Assembly (NCBI RefSeq): GCF_013106755.1
Contig: NZ_WHPF01000001.1
Coordinates: 372,001 to 436,000 of the forward strand
Direction: 5' to 3'
Source of the DNA: Limnovirga soli
Lineage (GTDB): Bacteria; Bacteroidota; Bacteroidia; Chitinophagales; Chitinophagaceae
DNA: 64,000 bases
The translations under genes and the position numbers were made by a program. The notes under the pieces were generated by a model. The model had not been told where the DNA came from and did not search any database. It worked only from the letters and a program-made list of their open reading frames with translations. Below are positions 17,088 to 25,971 of the stretch, in pieces; position 1 is the first letter of the stretch, and each line of letters starts with the position of its first letter.

Positions 17088-18362
17088 ATGAAAAATAATT
17101 CTCTCATTGCGTTCTTGCTGCTTGCCGCACTGCCACTTATTAACAGCAGTTGCGAAAAAACAGACCCCTCTTTAACAGGTACCGCATCGGTAGCAGATTT
17201 TAGCTTTGTGGAAAACACTGCAGTGTCAGATACACTGCCTTATCCTATCGCTATCACCTTTACCAATAACAGCACCGAAGCATTTATGTACCAATGGAAT
17301 TTTGGCGACAATACTTCCCTTTCCGGCGTAGCCAATCCTGTGCATTATTATGCCGGTGGCGGCACTTACGATGTGCGCCTAACTTCAGTAGGTAGCAACG
17401 GCAATAACTCCGTTACAAAAAAACTATATATCGAAGGCGCCTGCCAGTTCGATTTCTTTAAAAAACTGGCTGAGTGTGGCAACACCACACAATGGACCTG
17501 GAGTAACGATGGAGATGCCATTAAAGTCTGGTCTCCTGATGCTACCCAGGTATACTTTGCAGGTGCCGCAGCATCCTGCCAGGTAGATGATATTTATACT
17601 TTTGGTGCTGATGGCAGTTTAACCTACAATGCCAATGGCACTACCTTCGATGTGCAGTCAGGCTATTCCTGCCAGCCTGATATACCCAATGCCAAAAACT
17701 TTCATGTAGTAGCAAAAACCGGACAAAAACCAGAGATTATACTGGATGCGATCGAAGGCAGTAACCGCTTTCCTTTTATTGGTACCAATGATAAAATTGC
17801 CGGCAATAAATATACGGTGATGAGCTACGACGATAATAATATGACCCTCCGTGGCACATTATCCGATGGCGCTTTGCTGGATGTTAAACTTAAAAAAGTA
17901 GTGAACCTTACTTTAGACCAAATACTGGCCAAACTTAGTGCCCATCCCTGGAAACTGGATGCAGCTGATGCAGCCCCCATTGTGGTAGGTATTGAAGCCA
18001 GCCCCACCGCCTATTTTGCCGGCGGCCCATTGGCCGATTGCCAAATGGATGATGAATATAGTTTTAGCGCCGATAAAAAAATAAGCTACAACGCCAATGG
18101 CAGTACGTTTATAGCGCCACCTTATTCCTGTGGTGCAGATCTTAGTTACAACAATATCGACTTTACCTATGGCGCCGTAAGCGGTGTTGCAGGTATTGCG
18201 CAATTCAGGTTGCCCCTTACTACCAATATTTTCTTTGGCACCACCGATTCGCCCAATGGAGTTAACCTCTACAGAATACTGGAAATAAGCGATACCAAAA
18301 TGATTGTTCGTGCCGGCGATGGCAGCGGTACTATCTGGACCATGAAATTTATAGCTAAATAA
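17088..18362 (+). CDS. PKD-domain surface lipoprotein of the glucan locus
   Basis: 424 residues with a lipobox (LPLINSSCEKTD). A PKD domain occupies about 38-120 (FMYQWNFGDNTSLSG, HYYAGGGTYDVRLTSVGSNG). The rest is an internal duplication: about 125-235 and 280-395 each have W or W-like openings, VYFAGAAASCQVDDIYTFGADGS or AYFAGGPLADCQMDDEYSF, a YNANG(S/T)TF motif and a conserved cysteine (GYSCQPD, YSCGAD). In position and architecture it is the SusE/SusF-like or accessory glycan-binding lipoprotein of this operon. Ligand binding is inferred from context only. Confidence 0.82.
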   Translation: MKNNSLIAFLLLAALPLINSSCEKTDPSLTGTASVADFSFVENTAVSDTLPYPIAITFTNNSTEAFMYQWNFGDNTSLSGVANPVHYYAGGGTYDVRLTSVGSNGNNSVTKKLYIEGACQFDFFKKLAECGNTTQWTWSNDGDAIKVWSPDATQVYFAGAAASCQVDDIYTFGADGSLTYNANGTTFDVQSGYSCQPDIPNAKNFHVVAKTGQKPEIILDAIEGSNRFPFIGTNDKIAGNKYTVMSYDDNNMTLRGTLSDGALLDVKLKKVVNLTLDQILAKLSAHPWKLDAADAAPIVVGIEASPTAYFAGGPLADCQMDDEYSFSADKKISYNANGSTFIAPPYSCGADLSYNNIDFTYGAVSGVAGIAQFRLPLTTNIFFGTTDSPNGVNLYRILEISDTKMIVRAGDGSGTIWTMKFIAK

Positions 18363-18373
18363 ACGAAAGCAAT

Positions 18374-19219
18374 ATGAAAACTAAAATATATCAGTATTTA
18401 CCCATTTTGCTGCTGCTGGCAGCCGTTTCCTGTACCGATGAAAAGATTATACCACCTGTTAAACCGGTATCGCCTGTAATAGACTTAAACTGGCAATTTG
18501 AAAGCACGCCTGTTTGGGAAGATAATTTTGACAATGGCACTACACCCGATGCCGCTAAATGGACGGCAGAAGTAGGCGCCGGTGGTTGGGGCAATAACGA
18601 ACTGCAATCCTATAAAGCCACCGGTAATGCCACAGTAGAAAATGGCAACCTGGTTATTACGGCTAAAAAAGAATCCGACGCAGGTAGAAACTACACTTCT
18701 GCCAGACTTATCTCAAAAGCAAAAGGAGACTGGACCTATGGCCGTTACGAAGTGCGGGCCAAGCTCCCTTCCGGGCGTGGTACATGGCCTGCTATCTGGT
18801 TGTTGAACTCCGACAATTTTTACGGCCCCTGGCCAACTTCAGGCGAAATAGATATTATGGAGCATGTTGGGTACGATCAGGACAATGTACACTGTACCAT
18901 ACATACCGCTTCTTTTAACGGACAATTAAATACACAAAAATCGGCGGGCACCATTGTAAGCGGTGCTTCTACCGCATTTCATACCTACCGGGTAGATTGG
19001 ACGCCCTATTCTGTAACAGGATATGTAGATGATGTAAAATACTTTACCTATATCAATCCCAATACCGGCGTATCGGCATGGCCTTTTAATAAAAATTTCT
19101 TTATGATTTTAAATATTGCCGTTGGCGGCAACTGGGGCGGTGCACAGGGTGTTGACGATAGTATTTTCCCCCAGCAACTGGTGATAGATTATGTGCGGGT
19201 GTACAAAATAATCCAATAG
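18374..19219 (+). CDS. GH16 beta-1,3-glucanase (laminarinase) lipoprotein
   Basis: 281 residues with a lipobox (LLLLAAVSC). The GH16 fold fills residues about 45-280: VWEDNFDNG, GWGNNELQSY, NGNLVITAKKE, YGRYEVRAKLPSGRGTWPAIWLL and the active-site strand SGEIDIMEHVG, with nucleophile E158, D160 and acid/base E163; the C-terminal strand is VIDYVRVYK. The extra residue in E-I-D-I-M-E and the overall pattern are those of bacterial laminarinases. Lipidation suggests surface anchoring next to SusCD. It is the last gene of the operon (11 bp after the PKD gene) and is followed by a terminator. Confidence 0.93.
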   Translation: MKTKIYQYLPILLLLAAVSCTDEKIIPPVKPVSPVIDLNWQFESTPVWEDNFDNGTTPDAAKWTAEVGAGGWGNNELQSYKATGNATVENGNLVITAKKESDAGRNYTSARLISKAKGDWTYGRYEVRAKLPSGRGTWPAIWLLNSDNFYGPWPTSGEIDIMEHVGYDQDNVHCTIHTASFNGQLNTQKSAGTIVSGASTAFHTYRVDWTPYSVTGYVDDVKYFTYINPNTGVSAWPFNKNFFMILNIAVGGNWGGAQGVDDSIFPQQLVIDYVRVYKIIQ

Positions 19220-19250
19220 CATTTTTGTAAAGGCAAGCAATAGTGGCACA

Positions 19251-19283
19251 ACCATCAACCCTTAAAAGTTGGTGGTTTTTTTA
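19251..19283 (+). terminator. intrinsic terminator of the sus operon
   Basis: AACCATCAACC, AAAA-rich loop, GTTGGTGGTTTTTTT: hairpin and T-run 32 bp after the GH16 gene. Confidence 0.8.
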
Positions 19284-19284
19284 T

Positions 19285-19400
19285 GAGCCTAGCAATGGCA
19301 ATATAGCAGCTTTACTTGCGTCGCACACTTGTGCGTTCGGAATTTTGTGGAGCAGGTATCGAAGCGCAGGTTAGAACGAAGGTCGTTGGAGACAACCCTA
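19285..19400 (-). repeat. core-repeat element between convergent genes
   Basis: GAGCCTAGCAA, CAGCTTTACTTGCG, core CTTGCGTCGCACACTTGTGC (19315-19334), GTTCGGAATTTTGTGGAGCAGG, then CGAAGGTCGTTGGAGACAAC. The stretch after the core matches 29939-29985, and the last 20-mer matches 3163-3182 in reverse. It lies 3' of the GH16 gene in the preferred orientation. Confidence 0.75.
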
Positions 19401-19481
19401 ACAAGGGCGAAGAGAATTACAAATGCCCATTGTTATTCTGTCCGCCCAACTTGAAAAAAACCCAATGTTGTTAGTAGGCAA

Positions 19482-20213
19482 TTAGTATTCTATAAGTCTC
19501 TCCAACACCAATTGATTTGCTATGCTAATTCCAACCCTTTTATTTTTTGAAATTATCTGCCCGTTCTTTGTAAAAGTATAGTCAACCTGCATTTCTAAAG
19601 AATTAGTATGCTCAATCGAATATTCTCCTGTCAATGCAAATTGATTCAGTTTAGTGTAGTTATTCATTTCAAAGAATGAATCCATTTGTATTGTTTCATG
19701 ATGTAAGGAGTCCCACGCTAATGGAGGAAACACTGGCCTAACTATTTCTTTCTTATTGTTGTAAATAGTCATGAGGAGTTTTCTCAATTCGATACTACTT
19801 GATTTGCTAACACTTGCTTCTATTCCAACTCTGTCAAACATTTCCTCTTCCAATTTAAAATCAATTGTCAAATCATTATCCTTATGAATTGAAACATTGT
19901 TTATGTTGCTTTTATCTATAATAAACTGTTTAGTCATATTAGGTATGCCTACATAAATTGCTGTCAAACCCAAAACAAATAGAAGTATCGCTATAATGAA
20001 CAAGAGTTTTTTGTTTTGAAGTTTGTGTCTTTGAATAAATAGATACAATAATGGAAGGCTAAGTATAATTGTGAGTACTAAAGCTACTATCCCACCAACA
20101 TTAGAAAAATAAAGTCTTCCGTGACTACCTGCAAGTGCAAAACCTAAGACAAATAATGAAAGTAAAATAGCAATAATTTGAATAATAGAAAATGTCAAAC
20201 CTCGTTTTAGCAT
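19482..20213 (-). CDS. membrane protein of unknown function
   Basis: 243 residues. Three membrane segments in the first 110 residues (IIQIIAILLSLFVLGFALAG, VGGIVALVLTIILSLPLLYLFI, LLFIIAILLFVLGLTAIYVG) are followed by a soluble beta-rich domain of about 130 residues (IDFKLEEEMFDRVGIEASVSK, EYSIEHTNSLEMQVDYTF). I recognise no family. It is the first gene of the AT-rich minus-strand array and stands alone. Confidence 0.7.
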   Translation of the reverse strand: MLKRGLTFSIIQIIAILLSLFVLGFALAGSHGRLYFSNVGGIVALVLTIILSLPLLYLFIQRHKLQNKKLLFIIAILLFVLGLTAIYVGIPNMTKQFIIDKSNINNVSIHKDNDLTIDFKLEEEMFDRVGIEASVSKSSSIELRKLLMTIYNNKKEIVRPVFPPLAWDSLHHETIQMDSFFEMNNYTKLNQFALTGEYSIEHTNSLEMQVDYTFTKNGQIISKNKRVGISIANQLVLERLIEY

Positions 20214-20227
20214 AGTGTCTGTTTTTA

Positions 20228-20400
20228 CTTATTCCCAACTCAACGATTGATGGTATTAAACATTATACCGGATAATCAAAAGATATTATTCCTCAACAAC
20301 CCAGCATTATATAGGTTGTATTGTTTATAGCAGCAATACAATATATAAAAAATATTATGTGCTCAGCTTTTCTTTGCCTTGTTTCCAGCAGGGATTTGCA
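20228..20400 (+). repeat. compound repeat element, left part only
   Basis: Starts at AACTCAACGATTGATGG just upstream of the minus-strand start at 20213. It continues with ATTATACCGGATAAT and the hairpin TATAGGTTGTATTG/CAATACAATATATA (about 20310-20348), then TTTCTTTGCCTTGTTTCCAGCA. Matches the left part of the copies at 34567 and 36474 but lacks the GTGCGACGCAA core. Confidence 0.65.
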
Positions 20401-20464
20401 ATTAACTGATGTTACAATCTCGATACCAACTTGAATAAACCTCAATGTTATAAAATTTTCTCAG

Positions 20465-21007
20465 TCACTTTTTTGAACTTGGTGGTTTTATTAGTTTCCC
20501 TCTTTTATTAATGTAAAGCCATTTGTCAGTTGTCCAGGTATGATGCGCTGCATCATCAGCATAAGTATTACAATTCATTCCAACTTTAGCAACTCCATTT
20601 TGAAAAGGAAAGGCGCAGTCAAATTGAGGTTTGACAATAATTTTCCCCGTTGCTTCGTCAGCATAGCCAATCTTATTGTTTGATATAATTCTAAAAAGTC
20701 CTTCGCTGGCATAGTCAGGTCCATTATCAAAAGGGAACACTTTATACAATATATCTTGTTGTCTGTCAATTGCAATAAAGCCAAAGTTTTTGTCTTCAAC
20801 AATTGCATAAGTTCTGAAAGTATCTGTAAAACAGAAATTGTATTTGCCAGGTTTAACTACTGTGTCGCCATTTTGATTTTTATACCCATATTCATCCTTT
20901 GTTGTGTCAGCAAATAGAAGTAAATAGTCCTTGCTTTTCTTTTGCCCAAATGTTGTCAAACTATAAAGTAATAAAAATAGGAAAAGCTTAGTTTGAAGAC
21001 TTGCCAT
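20465..21007 (-). CDS. secreted WG-repeat-like protein
   Basis: 180 residues with a signal peptide (MASLQTKLFLFLLLYSLTTFGQ). WG-repeat-like units are visible: EYGYKNQNGDTVVKPGKYNF, FGFIAIDRQQDILYKVFPFDNG, then IGYADEATGKIIVKPQFDCAFPFQNGVAKVG. The pattern (G/A..D..G..V..P.F..A..F..G.A.V) is typical. WG repeats are found in many secreted Bacteroidota proteins; their ligands are not known. Single gene; the palindrome next to it ends in a GTTGGCTG boundary at 21163. Confidence 0.75.
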   Translation of the reverse strand: MASLQTKLFLFLLLYSLTTFGQKKSKDYLLLFADTTKDEYGYKNQNGDTVVKPGKYNFCFTDTFRTYAIVEDKNFGFIAIDRQQDILYKVFPFDNGPDYASEGLFRIISNNKIGYADEATGKIIVKPQFDCAFPFQNGVAKVGMNCNTYADDAAHHTWTTDKWLYINKRGKLIKPPSSKK

Positions 21008-21019
21008 AAAATGGGATAT

Positions 21020-21175
21020 AATGAAAAAGGCCTGGCGTTGTTGGGGAATTAACGTTCCGACTAACCATAACTGAAGCCTAATAATTGCAATATTGCTGAT
21101 GTTTTATCCATAAGCCAAATGTATACCGTTCAGCCCAAATATTGCCAAACCATATGTTGGCTGCTTGTGCCTATT
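21020..21175. repeat. cassette-boundary-like palindromic spacer
   Basis: In the minus-strand sense, downstream of the gene ending at 21180: GCAGCCAACATATGG, then TTTGGCAATATTTGGGCTGAAC, ending GGAACGTTAATTCCCC. It shares the GCYAACAT and GGCAATA..GGGGCTGA pattern with spacers at 26119, 31085 and 34972. Weakly palindromic; see the finding on a cassette array. Confidence 0.45.
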
Positions 21176-21179
21176 TGTT

Positions 21180-21767
21180 TTAATTTAGTTTAAAAAAGTC
21201 TTCTAAAATTTTGAATTTTATTTTCGATTTGTCAACAGGATTTGTATACCCAAACTCTTCAAATGTTGCACCCCAAACAGTTCTAGGTTGAAATAATATT
21301 TTTTCTACAATTTTTGATGAAGCAGGATATGGAATTTCATTAACTGCCTCTATAAATGAAAACCATTTGTAAGATGAGTCAGCCAAATTTTGTCCATTAG
21401 CATATTGGGCAAATTTTACCACAAAATATGGCCTGATGTAGGTGCTATACTCTGTTGGGAAAATATAGGTGAATAGTCCACCAAGCCTAAAATTTGTATA
21501 TTTTATTCCCATATCTTTTGCATCAGAGTCAATATATGATTTATACGAAATTGGTCCGTCAATTGTCCCCATGCTTGGCACTTCAAATGCTTTTCTGTTA
21601 TTGTCGAAAGATAGCAAGACTTGTTTTTTATCATTCATTACAAGAACTTTTGGAAATATTATACTTATGCTGTCTGCCTTTGACTGTGCAGATATGCAAT
21701 TACTCATTAGCAAAATAAATAGCGATATAAATATTGTTTTGAATTGTAGCATAAAATTAATTTTCAT
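21180..21767 (-). CDS. secreted protein of unknown function
   Basis: 195 residues; an alternative start at 21752 (MLQFKTIFISLFILLMSNCISAQ) gives a cleaner signal peptide. The mature part is about 170 residues with no family I recognise (VLVMNDKKQVLLSFDNNRKAFEVPSMG, KFILEDFFKLN end). Single gene in the array; a TIR element begins about 30 bp upstream of its start. Confidence 0.7.
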   Translation of the reverse strand: MKINFMLQFKTIFISLFILLMSNCISAQSKADSISIIFPKVLVMNDKKQVLLSFDNNRKAFEVPSMGTIDGPISYKSYIDSDAKDMGIKYTNFRLGGLFTYIFPTEYSTYIRPYFVVKFAQYANGQNLADSSYKWFSFIEAVNEIPYPASSKIVEKILFQPRTVWGATFEEFGYTNPVDKSKIKFKILEDFFKLN

Positions 21768-22231
21768 TGCAGGTTATTCTGGCATAGCAGCCAACTTAAA
21801 AATAGACGAACTTTTTAGCCATACCAAATAAAATCAGTTGTTGATAATGAATACTTGTATAGTGCGTTTTTTAAATAGTCGGTATGTCTATTTTTTTTCA
21901 TTCAATTGTATTATGCTCTTTGCCCGGGTTCATATACTAAAATAATCATCCTACCTACCCCACCCATAAAAGCCGAATAGCGTATCCAACCGTACAAGAG
22001 TGCGACGCAACGGATGTGGGATAGTAGTTACCCTGCATGGCTAAAAAATACTGGTATAATTGGCAGCCTCTTTTTAACCCTTTTAAGTTGATTTTTAGTC
22101 AACCTATTTCAGGACTAACCAGTACAAAAGTTGAGGCTTATTCCGTTATGCCACATTTGCACAAAATCTCTTGTTTACGGTTCGTTGCTTTTGTTTGTTG
22201 TTGCAAATTTTGATTGTTACTTTGCTGGAGG
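21768..22231. repeat. gene-free gap filled by a compound repeat
   Basis: Begins with CCAACTT and the MITE-like element (21798-21897), then CCCACCCATAAAAGCC, the core GTACAAGAGTGCGACGCAACGG (21992-22013), GGGATAGTAGTTACCCTGC, CTAAAAAATACTGG and an end block with CCTTTTAAGTTGA, TTTAGTCAAC and ATTTCAGG. The right half matches 34740-34905 closely. The last 100 bp before the gene at 22232 show no feature. Confidence 0.7.
21798..21897. mobile_element. MITE-like element, copy 1
   Basis: About 100 bp starting AAAAATAGACGAAC and ending ATGTCTATTTTT (left arm AAATAGAC, right arm GTCTATTT). Interior: TAGCCATACCAAATAAAATC, ATACTTGTATAGTGCG, TTAAATAG. Two near-identical copies lie at 24093 and 26810, each in the 5' flank of a minus-strand gene. 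No coding capacity. Confidence 0.7.
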
Positions 22232-23272
22232 CTATTGTTTATATTCTGAATAACTAATAAATTTTTGCCCATCGAAAAAGTAGATACCAGATTCTCTGGT
22301 CCCCACCCAAAGATTTCCGTTTTTATCTTCCAGAATTTCCCAGATCCAGGGATTGATTAACCCATCTTTAAAATAGGTGAAGGTTTTACCATCGTAACGT
22401 CTAAGACCATCACTGGCACCAAACCAAAGATTTCCCTTTTTGTCTTCTATAATTCGGGTGACTTCACTTGGCAAACCATCTTTTGTTGTAAAACTTGTAA
22501 ATGTATTTCCATCATACCGATAGGCTCCACCCCAATTACTGAACCAAATATTTCCGTTTTTGTCTTGCAATTGAGGCCACCCCCAATTATGCGCTTTTGG
22601 CTTTGGTCCATCCTGAAATAAATCCATTGGTTTGAGGTTGGTTACAGATTTTCCATCGTATTGAAAAACACCTTCATTGGTTCGTCCACCTAACCAAATG
22701 TTACCAGTATTATCTTCTAAAATACGTTCCACCTTATCATTACTGGTTAAAAAGCCATTTGCGGCTTCATTGATTGGAAAATGTGTAAAAGATTTGCCAT
22801 CGTAAATATAGACACCATCAATTGTTACAAACCATAGTTTTCCGTTTTTAGCTTGTAACATATTGTATACCCAGTGGGTTTGATTGTAGGGGTTCGTATT
22901 AGGAGGCAGATTTTTTGGTAAAGGAATCTGGATTTTGGAAAATGCCTTTCCATCGTAAAGACAAAGTCCAACTTCAGTACCCACCCAAATTTTACCATCT
23001 TTATCTTCCAAAATGCAATAAATTTTATTACAATCCAGACCATCGTTTATTGTAAATTGTTTAAAAGATTTTCCGTCATACTTATAAAGTCCATTATCTG
23101 TGGTTCCGAACCAAAGGTTACCAGATTTGTCTTGTAGAAAACGTTGAACAACGCCATTTTCTATGTTTTTTATTAGCTTTGAAGCATCCTCTTCTTTTGG
23201 CAAATCTTTTTTAACTTCTCCATTGCAGGCAGTGCCCAAAAGTAGTATTGTAAGAATAGTAAAAAATTGCAT
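22232..23272 (-). CDS. seven-bladed regulator-propeller lipoprotein
   Basis: 346 residues with a lipobox (ILLLGTACNGEVK). The body is seven copies of the two-component regulator propeller repeat (DKxGNLWFGTxxxGLxxYDGKxFxxF): WFGTTDNG, WVGTEVG, WFVTIDG, WLGGRTNEG, WFSNWGG, WFGASDG and WVGTRESG. In hybrid two-component sensors such propellers form the periplasmic input domain; here there is no kinase, so it is a stand-alone surface or periplasmic propeller. Seven blades make a complete ring. Flanked by a compound repeat on the 3' side and a large palindrome on the 5' side. Confidence 0.88.
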   Translation of the reverse strand: MQFFTILTILLLGTACNGEVKKDLPKEEDASKLIKNIENGVVQRFLQDKSGNLWFGTTDNGLYKYDGKSFKQFTINDGLDCNKIYCILEDKDGKIWVGTEVGLCLYDGKAFSKIQIPLPKNLPPNTNPYNQTHWVYNMLQAKNGKLWFVTIDGVYIYDGKSFTHFPINEAANGFLTSNDKVERILEDNTGNIWLGGRTNEGVFQYDGKSVTNLKPMDLFQDGPKPKAHNWGWPQLQDKNGNIWFSNWGGAYRYDGNTFTSFTTKDGLPSEVTRIIEDKKGNLWFGASDGLRRYDGKTFTYFKDGLINPWIWEILEDKNGNLWVGTRESGIYFFDGQKFISYSEYKQ

Positions 23273-23274
23273 TT

Positions 23275-23560
23275 GTGTGACTTTTTTAATTCTTTAAATT
23301 GTCTTTGAGATTTTGTTGTTTAATTGTCGGTTTGGATTTCGCTCTGCAATGACCGCTAACGTCCCAGGCTTTACGTTAGCAGGACGGCTTTAGTCGTCCT
23401 GCTTGGAACTGGAGTTGAATAAAGATATGTAGTTACAAATAAATTCTATTGCTCAATAGCGTTCGGTCAAGCCAAGAACAAAAGCCCAATTGAAAAACAA
23501 AAGTTGGGAGGCTTGACCCGTCAGCCCTGCTGACGTAAAACCTTTTGTTACATGCCGTTT
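23275..23560. repeat. large nested palindrome in a gene-free gap
   Basis: Outer arms CAGGCTTTACGTTAGCAGG (23365-23383) and CCTGCTGACGTAAAACCTT (23526-23544), 16 of 19 paired. Inside are a perfect hairpin CAGGACG/CGTCCTG (about 23380-23402) and perfect 9-bp arms GGTCAAGCC (23465) and GGCTTGACC (23510). The size, nesting and GTTAGC end resemble a long attC-type recombination site. A short ORF inside it (23433-23627) is not credible. Confidence 0.65.
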
Positions 23561-23637
23561 TTATTAAGCTAATATTTTTATGGCAATATTTAAGGATGTC
23601 TATTGAGAATTTCTTGTCATAATACATTTATATACAT

Positions 23638-24072
23638 CTAGTTTGAATTAGTCAAGGCTTTAAGCATGAAACTTAATGTGCCAATTGTCCGTTCAGTGTC
23701 TTTTAGTTTAGTTTGAAGTTTGATAATTTTAAAGTATGTATTTGTCCAACCAATAAGGCCAAGTGGAAGTAAAATAAAAAGCATGTATTGATTAATTCCC
23801 CAAGAATAAATCTGAAAATCTGATTGTGAAATTGTTGGCAATTCGGAAATTTTCTCTTTTATGATTATTGTATCGTCGTTTATTGTCAATTGGTCTGAGT
23901 ATTTTTTTATTGCGTCAAGTTGGTTGCAATAATTTTTATAATCGATGTCTGCCTCTAAAATATTTGGATAGAATATTAAGTTAGTAAACCTAGAATCTAT
24001 TAATTGTGAAATTCGATTTGTTTCAATTGCGAAATTGTATATACTAACTTTTAAACTTACGAGTTGTGTCAT
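23638..24072 (-). CDS. small protein with one membrane segment, unknown function
   Basis: 144 residues. The first about 90 residues are soluble and helical (IYNFAIETNRISQLIDSRFTN, DYKNYCNQLDAIKKYSDQL). One membrane segment (INQYMLFILLPLGLIGWTNTYF, about 93-114) is followed by a short coiled coil (KIIKLQTKLKDTERTIGTLSF). No family recognised. A MITE-like element starts 20 bp upstream of its start codon. Confidence 0.65.
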   Translation of the reverse strand: MTQLVSLKVSIYNFAIETNRISQLIDSRFTNLIFYPNILEADIDYKNYCNQLDAIKKYSDQLTINDDTIIIKEKISELPTISQSDFQIYSWGINQYMLFILLPLGLIGWTNTYFKIIKLQTKLKDTERTIGTLSFMLKALTNSN

Positions 24073-24413
24073 TTTAAAATGGTATGTAACTCAAAAATAG
24101 ACGAACTAAATAGCCATACCAAATAAAATCAGCAGTTGATAATCAATACTTGTATATTGCGTTTTTTCAAATAGATGGTGCGTCTATTTTTTATAAACCA
24201 CTTGTACTTTTTTCTTTGCCTTGTTTACTCTGCACAAAAAAATAATCTACCTACCCCACCCATAAAAGCCGAATAGCCTACCCAACCGCACAAGTGTGCG
24301 ACGCAACGGATGCGGGATAGTAGTTATCCTGCCTGGCTCAAAAGAGCATGTATTGAACCGTAGATGAGTGCGAAGGTAGATGGTGACTACTCTAACAAAG
24401 GCGAGCAGTTTTC
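24073..24413. repeat. gene-free gap: MITE-like copy 2 and compound repeat
   Basis: AACTC, MITE-like element 24093-24192 (arms AAAAATAGACG and CGTCTATTTTT), TTTTTTCTTTGCCTTGTTTACT, CCCACCCATAAAAGCC, core GCACAAGTGTGCGACGCAACGG (24288-24309), GATGCGGGATAGTAGTTATCCTGC, CTCAAAAGAGCATGTATT. The end (GCGAAGGTAGATGGTGACTACTC at about 24369) is a diverged relative of the 19374 and 29970 sequences. Confidence 0.7.
24093..24192. mobile_element. MITE-like element, copy 2
   Basis: About 100 bp with terminal inverted repeats AAAAATAGACG and CGTCTATTTTT, nearly identical inside to the copies at 21798 and 26810. Preceded by AACTC, as in copy 3. Confidence 0.75.
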
Positions 24414-25115
24414 TCAGTCATTAGGATTAAATACTTCTGAATTGTCAATGCCTTTTATCAATAACCACAGGCAAAATGCTAATTCACCAATAAAAATGGG
24501 GATGGCTACGTATGAAAATATCGGATTTGCAAATCCTTTTGAGAGTAGCATGGTGAAACTGTTTATCAGGTATCCTATTCCTGAAATCATATACAATATG
24601 CCAAGTAGTTTAGGTACTATTTTAGAGTTGAATATAACATAGCCAACCAACAAGCAATAACACCCAAAGAATACCAGGCCTATCGCATAGCCTACTCCCT
24701 GTATGTTTAGTGATAATTGCGAAAGGGTGGCAAGTTGACTGGGTTGAAATGTTTGTAAGTAAGCACTGTTACCCAGCATTAATAAGGGTGTGGTTTGATG
24801 TAAAAGATTTACACCAATAATAGCCGTTTGAACGATAACAAACAGCAGCGCCAATTGAAGTAAAAACTTATTGATTCGTTTAAATAAAAAATAAATAATT
24901 AAAACACAGGGTAACCCAAAAATAAAATTGACTATATCTGCAACAATCCCTAATCGAAAAAGCGTTTCTGACGATTGTATATTATTGGCTGTTTTCAAAG
25001 CATCTCCTGAAACGTTGAATGCTTGCCTTACAAATACTTCTGCAAATAAACCTGTTGCAATAACTATTAAGTATAACAGACCGGCAATGCGTGCTAGATT
25101 TTTGTTTGAAATCAT
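24414..25115 (-). CDS. DUF4386 family membrane protein
   Basis: 233 residues with six predicted membrane segments, starting NKNLARIAGLLYLIVIATGLFAEVFVR and including FGLPCVLIIYFLFKRIN, GYAIGLVFFGCYCLLVGYVIF and PKLLGILYMISGIGYLINSF. The ARIAGLLYLxIIxxG opening and the YLIFRS-like VPKxLGxLxxIAGxGYL motif are those of DUF4386, a family of unknown function. Single gene in the array. Confidence 0.85.
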   Translation of the reverse strand: MISNKNLARIAGLLYLIVIATGLFAEVFVRQAFNVSGDALKTANNIQSSETLFRLGIVADIVNFIFGLPCVLIIYFLFKRINKFLLQLALLFVIVQTAIIGVNLLHQTTPLLMLGNSAYLQTFQPSQLATLSQLSLNIQGVGYAIGLVFFGCYCLLVGYVIFNSKIVPKLLGILYMISGIGYLINSFTMLLSKGFANPIFSYVAIPIFIGELAFCLWLLIKGIDNSEVFNPND

Positions 25116-25149
25116 TTTTAGGCAGTTGAATATAATTTAATTAATAGTT

Positions 25150-25350
25150 TGAGATGCCAGCAACGTCCACAGATTGTCGAAAAACTGGAATTCATATTCC
25201 GTCAGCCGATAACGCCAGCTAAATTATAGTTTAAAGTTCGTTGTTTGTTCTGCTGCTCCAAAGTATTCCTTCCGCTGAAACCTAAACAAAATAAAGAACT
25301 AAATGCCAAGCTTATTCGGTCAGCCAGTTTTTGCAAACCGTTTGTTAGCA
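25150..25350. repeat. palindromic spacer with GTTAGC end
   Basis: Arms: AAAAACTGGAATTC, then TCCGTCAGCCGATAACGCC near 25180-25215, against CGGTCAGCCAGTTTTTGC and CGTTTGTTAGCAG near 25318-25350. In the minus-strand sense it begins GCTAACAAACGG 16 bp after the stop of the gene at 25354. Similar in plan to the spacer at 25972. Confidence 0.5.
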
Positions 25351-25353
25351 GAT

Positions 25354-25947
25354 TTATCTCGGAGACATTTCCCTTGCAAAAGCATTAGTTATATTAAGTC
25401 TTGAAATCCATATTTTTGAATTGTTTGGATTTACTTCAACTTTCTCTAAAGTCCCGCCGCATCTTATGTTCTTTCCGATAAGTTCAGACGGATTTATTAC
25501 GTCTTTATATTTAAAATACTCAAAACAAAGAATGTTTGTCCTTATTCTATTATTGGTAATTGTCAAGCCTTGCATTTGTCCGTCAATTGTTACAAATTGT
25601 AAAGAATTGGTAGCTTGAGAAGAACTGTCAACACATAGATGTGCAGACATGACAAGTCTTTGACCAATATAATTATTTGCATTTTTTAAAAAGTCAGCAT
25701 GTGTCATTTGGTCAAGTGTTACCATACCTGCTGCAGAAAAAATATTCATGTATGTAACGATACCACGTAAATCAGAGCTGTCATTTTGGGTTGAATTTAA
25801 AAGTTCGCTAGTCTTTTCAAAAGCCGCTTTGAAGTCTTCCTTTTGAACAAATGGAATAACAGATTTAAAGTCGTCATATGTTATTATTTGCCCGTAAGAA
25901 GTTGTCGTAACAACGAAGTGCAAAAGAAGTGTGAGTATATATTTCAT
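25354..25947 (-). CDS. secreted protein of unknown function
   Basis: 197 residues with a signal peptide (MKYILTLLLHFVVTTTSYGQ). The mature part contains DFLKNANNYIGQRLVMSAHLCVDSSSQATNSLQF and ELIGKNIRCGGTLEKVEVNP, which read like a beta-barrel (OB-like) domain, but I cannot name a family. Single gene between two palindromic spacers. Confidence 0.7.
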   Translation of the reverse strand: MKYILTLLLHFVVTTTSYGQIITYDDFKSVIPFVQKEDFKAAFEKTSELLNSTQNDSSDLRGIVTYMNIFSAAGMVTLDQMTHADFLKNANNYIGQRLVMSAHLCVDSSSQATNSLQFVTIDGQMQGLTITNNRIRTNILCFEYFKYKDVINPSELIGKNIRCGGTLEKVEVNPNNSKIWISRLNITNAFAREMSPR

Positions 25948-25971
25948 AAGCGTAGAATGTTATTCAAAATT

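Noticed and set aside
23433-23627. 64-codon minus-strand ORF.
   Set aside because: It lies inside a nested palindrome and lacks protein-like composition.
24364-24642. 92-codon plus-strand ORF.
   Set aside because: Antisense to the C-terminal end of the DUF4386 gene and its flanking repeat.
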